64,000 nt of DNA from Acidobacteriota bacterium. GTDB taxonomy: Bacteria > Acidobacteriota > Holophagae > Holophagales > Holophagaceae. Positions 62,505-64,000 of the stretch are shown one piece after another. Location: contig JAJYRN010000001.1 in assembly GCA_021794095.1 (NCBI GenBank), forward strand, positions 124,001-188,000, given 5' to 3'. Every line of letters begins with the position of its first letter. Positions within the stretch are counted from its first letter, which is position 1. Position numbers and translations under genes: made by a program. The notes beneath the pieces were generated by a model that was not told the origin of the DNA, ran no database searches, and saw nothing but the letters and a program-made list of their open reading frames with translations.

Positions 62505-64000
62505 CTACCCGTGTACGGCCGTCGGCATATCCGGTGTCCACACCACTTCGAAGGGGCTCACCGGGTGTTCGATGTTCTTGAGGGACACGGCTTCCAGGGG
62601 ACGGAGACGTGCGGGATCCATCCACTCGGCCGTGCGGGGCCCGATGACGACCTGGCCGGGCTTGGCCACACCGCTTTCCAGCCGTGAGGCCAGGTTCACG
62701 GTGCTGCCCATGACCGTGTAGTCCATGCGCTTCTCGCAGCCGATGTCGCCGGCGAAGGCCTCACCGCTGTTGATGCCGATGCGCATCCGGAGTTCGGGGT
62801 AGCCCTCGGGGCGGGCGGCGTTCAGCGTGGCCAAGGTTTCCTGCATGGCCATGGCCGCCTCTACCGCGTGGAGGGCGTGGTCAGGATCAGGGTTCGGCGC
62901 GCCGAAGAAGGCCATGATGGCGTCGCCGATGTACTTGTCGAGCGTTCCGCCCCGGGCGAAGATCTGATCCGTCAGCGCCTCGAAGGTGCGGTTGAGGATG
63001 CCCGCCAGCCGGAGCGGTTCCAGGCCCTCGCTCATGCGGGTGAAGCCGGAGATATCGGCGAAAAGCACGCTGATCTCGCAGCGCTGGGCCTGGAGGGCCG
63101 GGGCTTCCTTGTTCTGGCTGGACTTGAGGATCTGGTTCACCACCTGGGGGCTGTGGTACCGTTCCAGCCGCTGGCGGAATTTGGCTTCCCGCTCGCGCTG
63201 GATGCCCACGGCGGCAAAATTCGCCATGGCGGAAAGCAGATGTTCATCCTCCCGCTTGAAGCCGCCCTTGTTGAGGCTGGTCTCCAGGTAGATCACGCCC
63301 AGGGCCTGGTCCTCCACGATGAGCGGGGCGCACAGGGCGGAGGTGATGCCGTGGATCTTGATGCTCTCGCCCGCGCTGAACCTTGGATCCATGCGGGCAT
63401 CTGTGGTGAGGATGGCCACGCGGTCGGTCATGGCCGTGCGGGCGATGGTGCGGCTGATGGGGTTGCTGTGGATCCCGGGCTGCTCCTCCCAGACCAGTTC
63501 GGGCACCAGTTCCCCAGCGGCGTCTTTCAGCAGGATGAAGCCGCGCTGGCAGGGAATCTGGGCTGTCACCAGGCCCATCACCGAATCCAGCAGCTCGCTC
63601 AGGCCCGCGGCGCGCAGCAGGGTGCCCGCCATGCTGGCCAGGCGCTGGAACAGGCTGAGCGCATCCGAAGCCACGTGCTGGCCGCTGGCCTGGGCCAGCA
63701 TCTCATTGAGGCTGGCATGGGGCATCAGGATCGAGCCGGAGGCATCGAAGGCGCGCTCCTCCAGGGAAATACGAGAGGAGGATCCGCGGGGCGCCAGGGC
63801 CTGGTTCAGGCCCGTCACCGTGGGCGCCGCGGAGGCGTCACCGCTTTCAGGCACCCAGGTCACCAGGGCCTCGCCCAACAGCACCGCATCGCCCATCCGA
63901 AGCCGGACGGGCGCCGTGATCGGGCTGCCGTTCAGGCTGGTCCCGTTCAGCGACTTGAGATCCTCGATGAACGGGACCCCCTCCTTCAGGAAGATCCGCG
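62505..64000 (-). CDS. FHA-GAF-class III adenylate cyclase, 5'-truncated at window edge
   Basis: The gene enters at the right edge and is missing its start; 497 codons are visible. It begins inside an FHA domain (VPFIEDLKSLNGTSLNG ...). A GAF domain is at about 130-270 after the visible start (LLDSVMGLVTAQIPCQRGFILL). The class III cyclase catalytic domain spans about 300-470: VLFADISGFTRMS and KYIGDAIMAFFGAP supply the metal Asp pair, and the Lys of DKYIGD with Asp of KRMDYTVMG points to adenine, so ATP is likely. RIGINSGEAFAGDIG and STVNLASRLES complete it. It may make cAMP in response to a phospho-partner and a GAF ligand. Confidence 0.92.
   Translation of the reverse strand, partial: RIFLKEGVPFIEDLKSLNGTSLNGSPITAPVRLRMGDAVLLGEALVTWVPESGDASAAPTVTGLNQALAPRGSSSRISLEERAFDASGSILMPHASLNEMLAQASGQHVASDALSLFQRLASMAGTLLRAAGLSELLDSVMGLVTAQIPCQRGFILLKDAAGELVPELVWEEQPGIHSNPISRTIARTAMTDRVAILTTDARMDPRFSAGESIKIHGITSALCAPLIVEDQALGVIYLETSLNKGGFKREDEHLLSAMANFAAVGIQREREAKFRQRLERYHSPQVVNQILKSSQNKEAPALQAQRCEISVLFADISGFTRMSEGLEPLRLAGILNRTFEALTDQIFARGGTLDKYIGDAIMAFFGAPNPDPDHALHAVEAAMAMQETLATLNAARPEGYPELRMRIGINSGEAFAGDIGCEKRMDYTVMGSTVNLASRLESGVAKPGQVVIGPRTAEWMDPARLRPLEAVSLKNIEHPVSPFEVVWTPDMPTAVHG

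Overview
The window is 64 kb of densely packed, GC-rich chromosome with G/C-ending codons throughout. It carries many conserved single-copy housekeeping genes (miaA, purF, rpsA, ahcY, glnS, gltX, dcd, nuoH-N) and no prophage, insertion sequence or CRISPR array. MglA, FHA-domain proteins, a DUF6982-type protein, a DUF4382 lipoprotein and an SAH riboswitch ahead of ahcY together suggest an Acidobacteriota member, most likely Holophagae (Geothrix-like). That assignment is inference; no 16S gene is present.

Layout. 1-8 kb: the start of miaA, purF with a small partner, several secreted or lipoprotein genes, a Sel1-repeat membrane protein paired with a TlpA-type thioredoxin, and rpsA. 8-13.4 kb: two adjacent Ntn hydrolases (NRDE family and penicillin-acylase family), an internally deleted universal stress protein, glutaminase, an SDR with His in place of the catalytic Tyr, and a DUF6982 protein. 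13.4-16.8 kb: ahcY under an SAH riboswitch, then an unusually AT-rich (about 14% GC) 160-bp block in front of a ComEA-like / FimT-like / RadC cluster that looks like DNA-uptake machinery. 16.8-24.9 kb: an AraC-family regulator divergent from a complete fructose-family PTS (EIIC, EIIB, fused HPr-EI-EIIA) that ends in an exported GH38 alpha-mannosidase. This is a self-contained mannoside-use operon. Two divergent tRNA-Ser genes follow.

25-37.8 kb: a patatin/outer-membrane-barrel protein, then a regulator with an N-terminal LexA-type winged helix fused to a CRP-type protein, followed by TolC, a membrane fusion protein, an RND pump, a 4Fe-4S ferredoxin and a ChrA chromate transporter. The last five form one tight operon. 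A DUF4382 lipoprotein gene is divergent from the regulator. 37.8-47.7 kb: ilvE with a MocR-type regulator, a DUF4136 lipoprotein, thiol peroxidase, a chemoreceptor-like protein without the usual signalling tip, an MFS exporter, and a MacA/MacB-like pair with no ATPase gene beside it. 47.8-55.3 kb: nuoH-I-J-K-L-M-N, the membrane half of Complex I with nuoA-G absent. 55.4-64 kb: glnS, gltX, a long MglA, an FHA-RDD membrane protein, dcd, a small membrane protein, and the 5'-truncated gene of an FHA-GAF adenylate cyclase.

The best candidates for something new are the LexA-wHTH/CRP hybrid with its RND-ferredoxin-ChrA operon, the AT-rich control region of the DNA-uptake cluster, and the mannoside PTS operon with its own phosphorelay.
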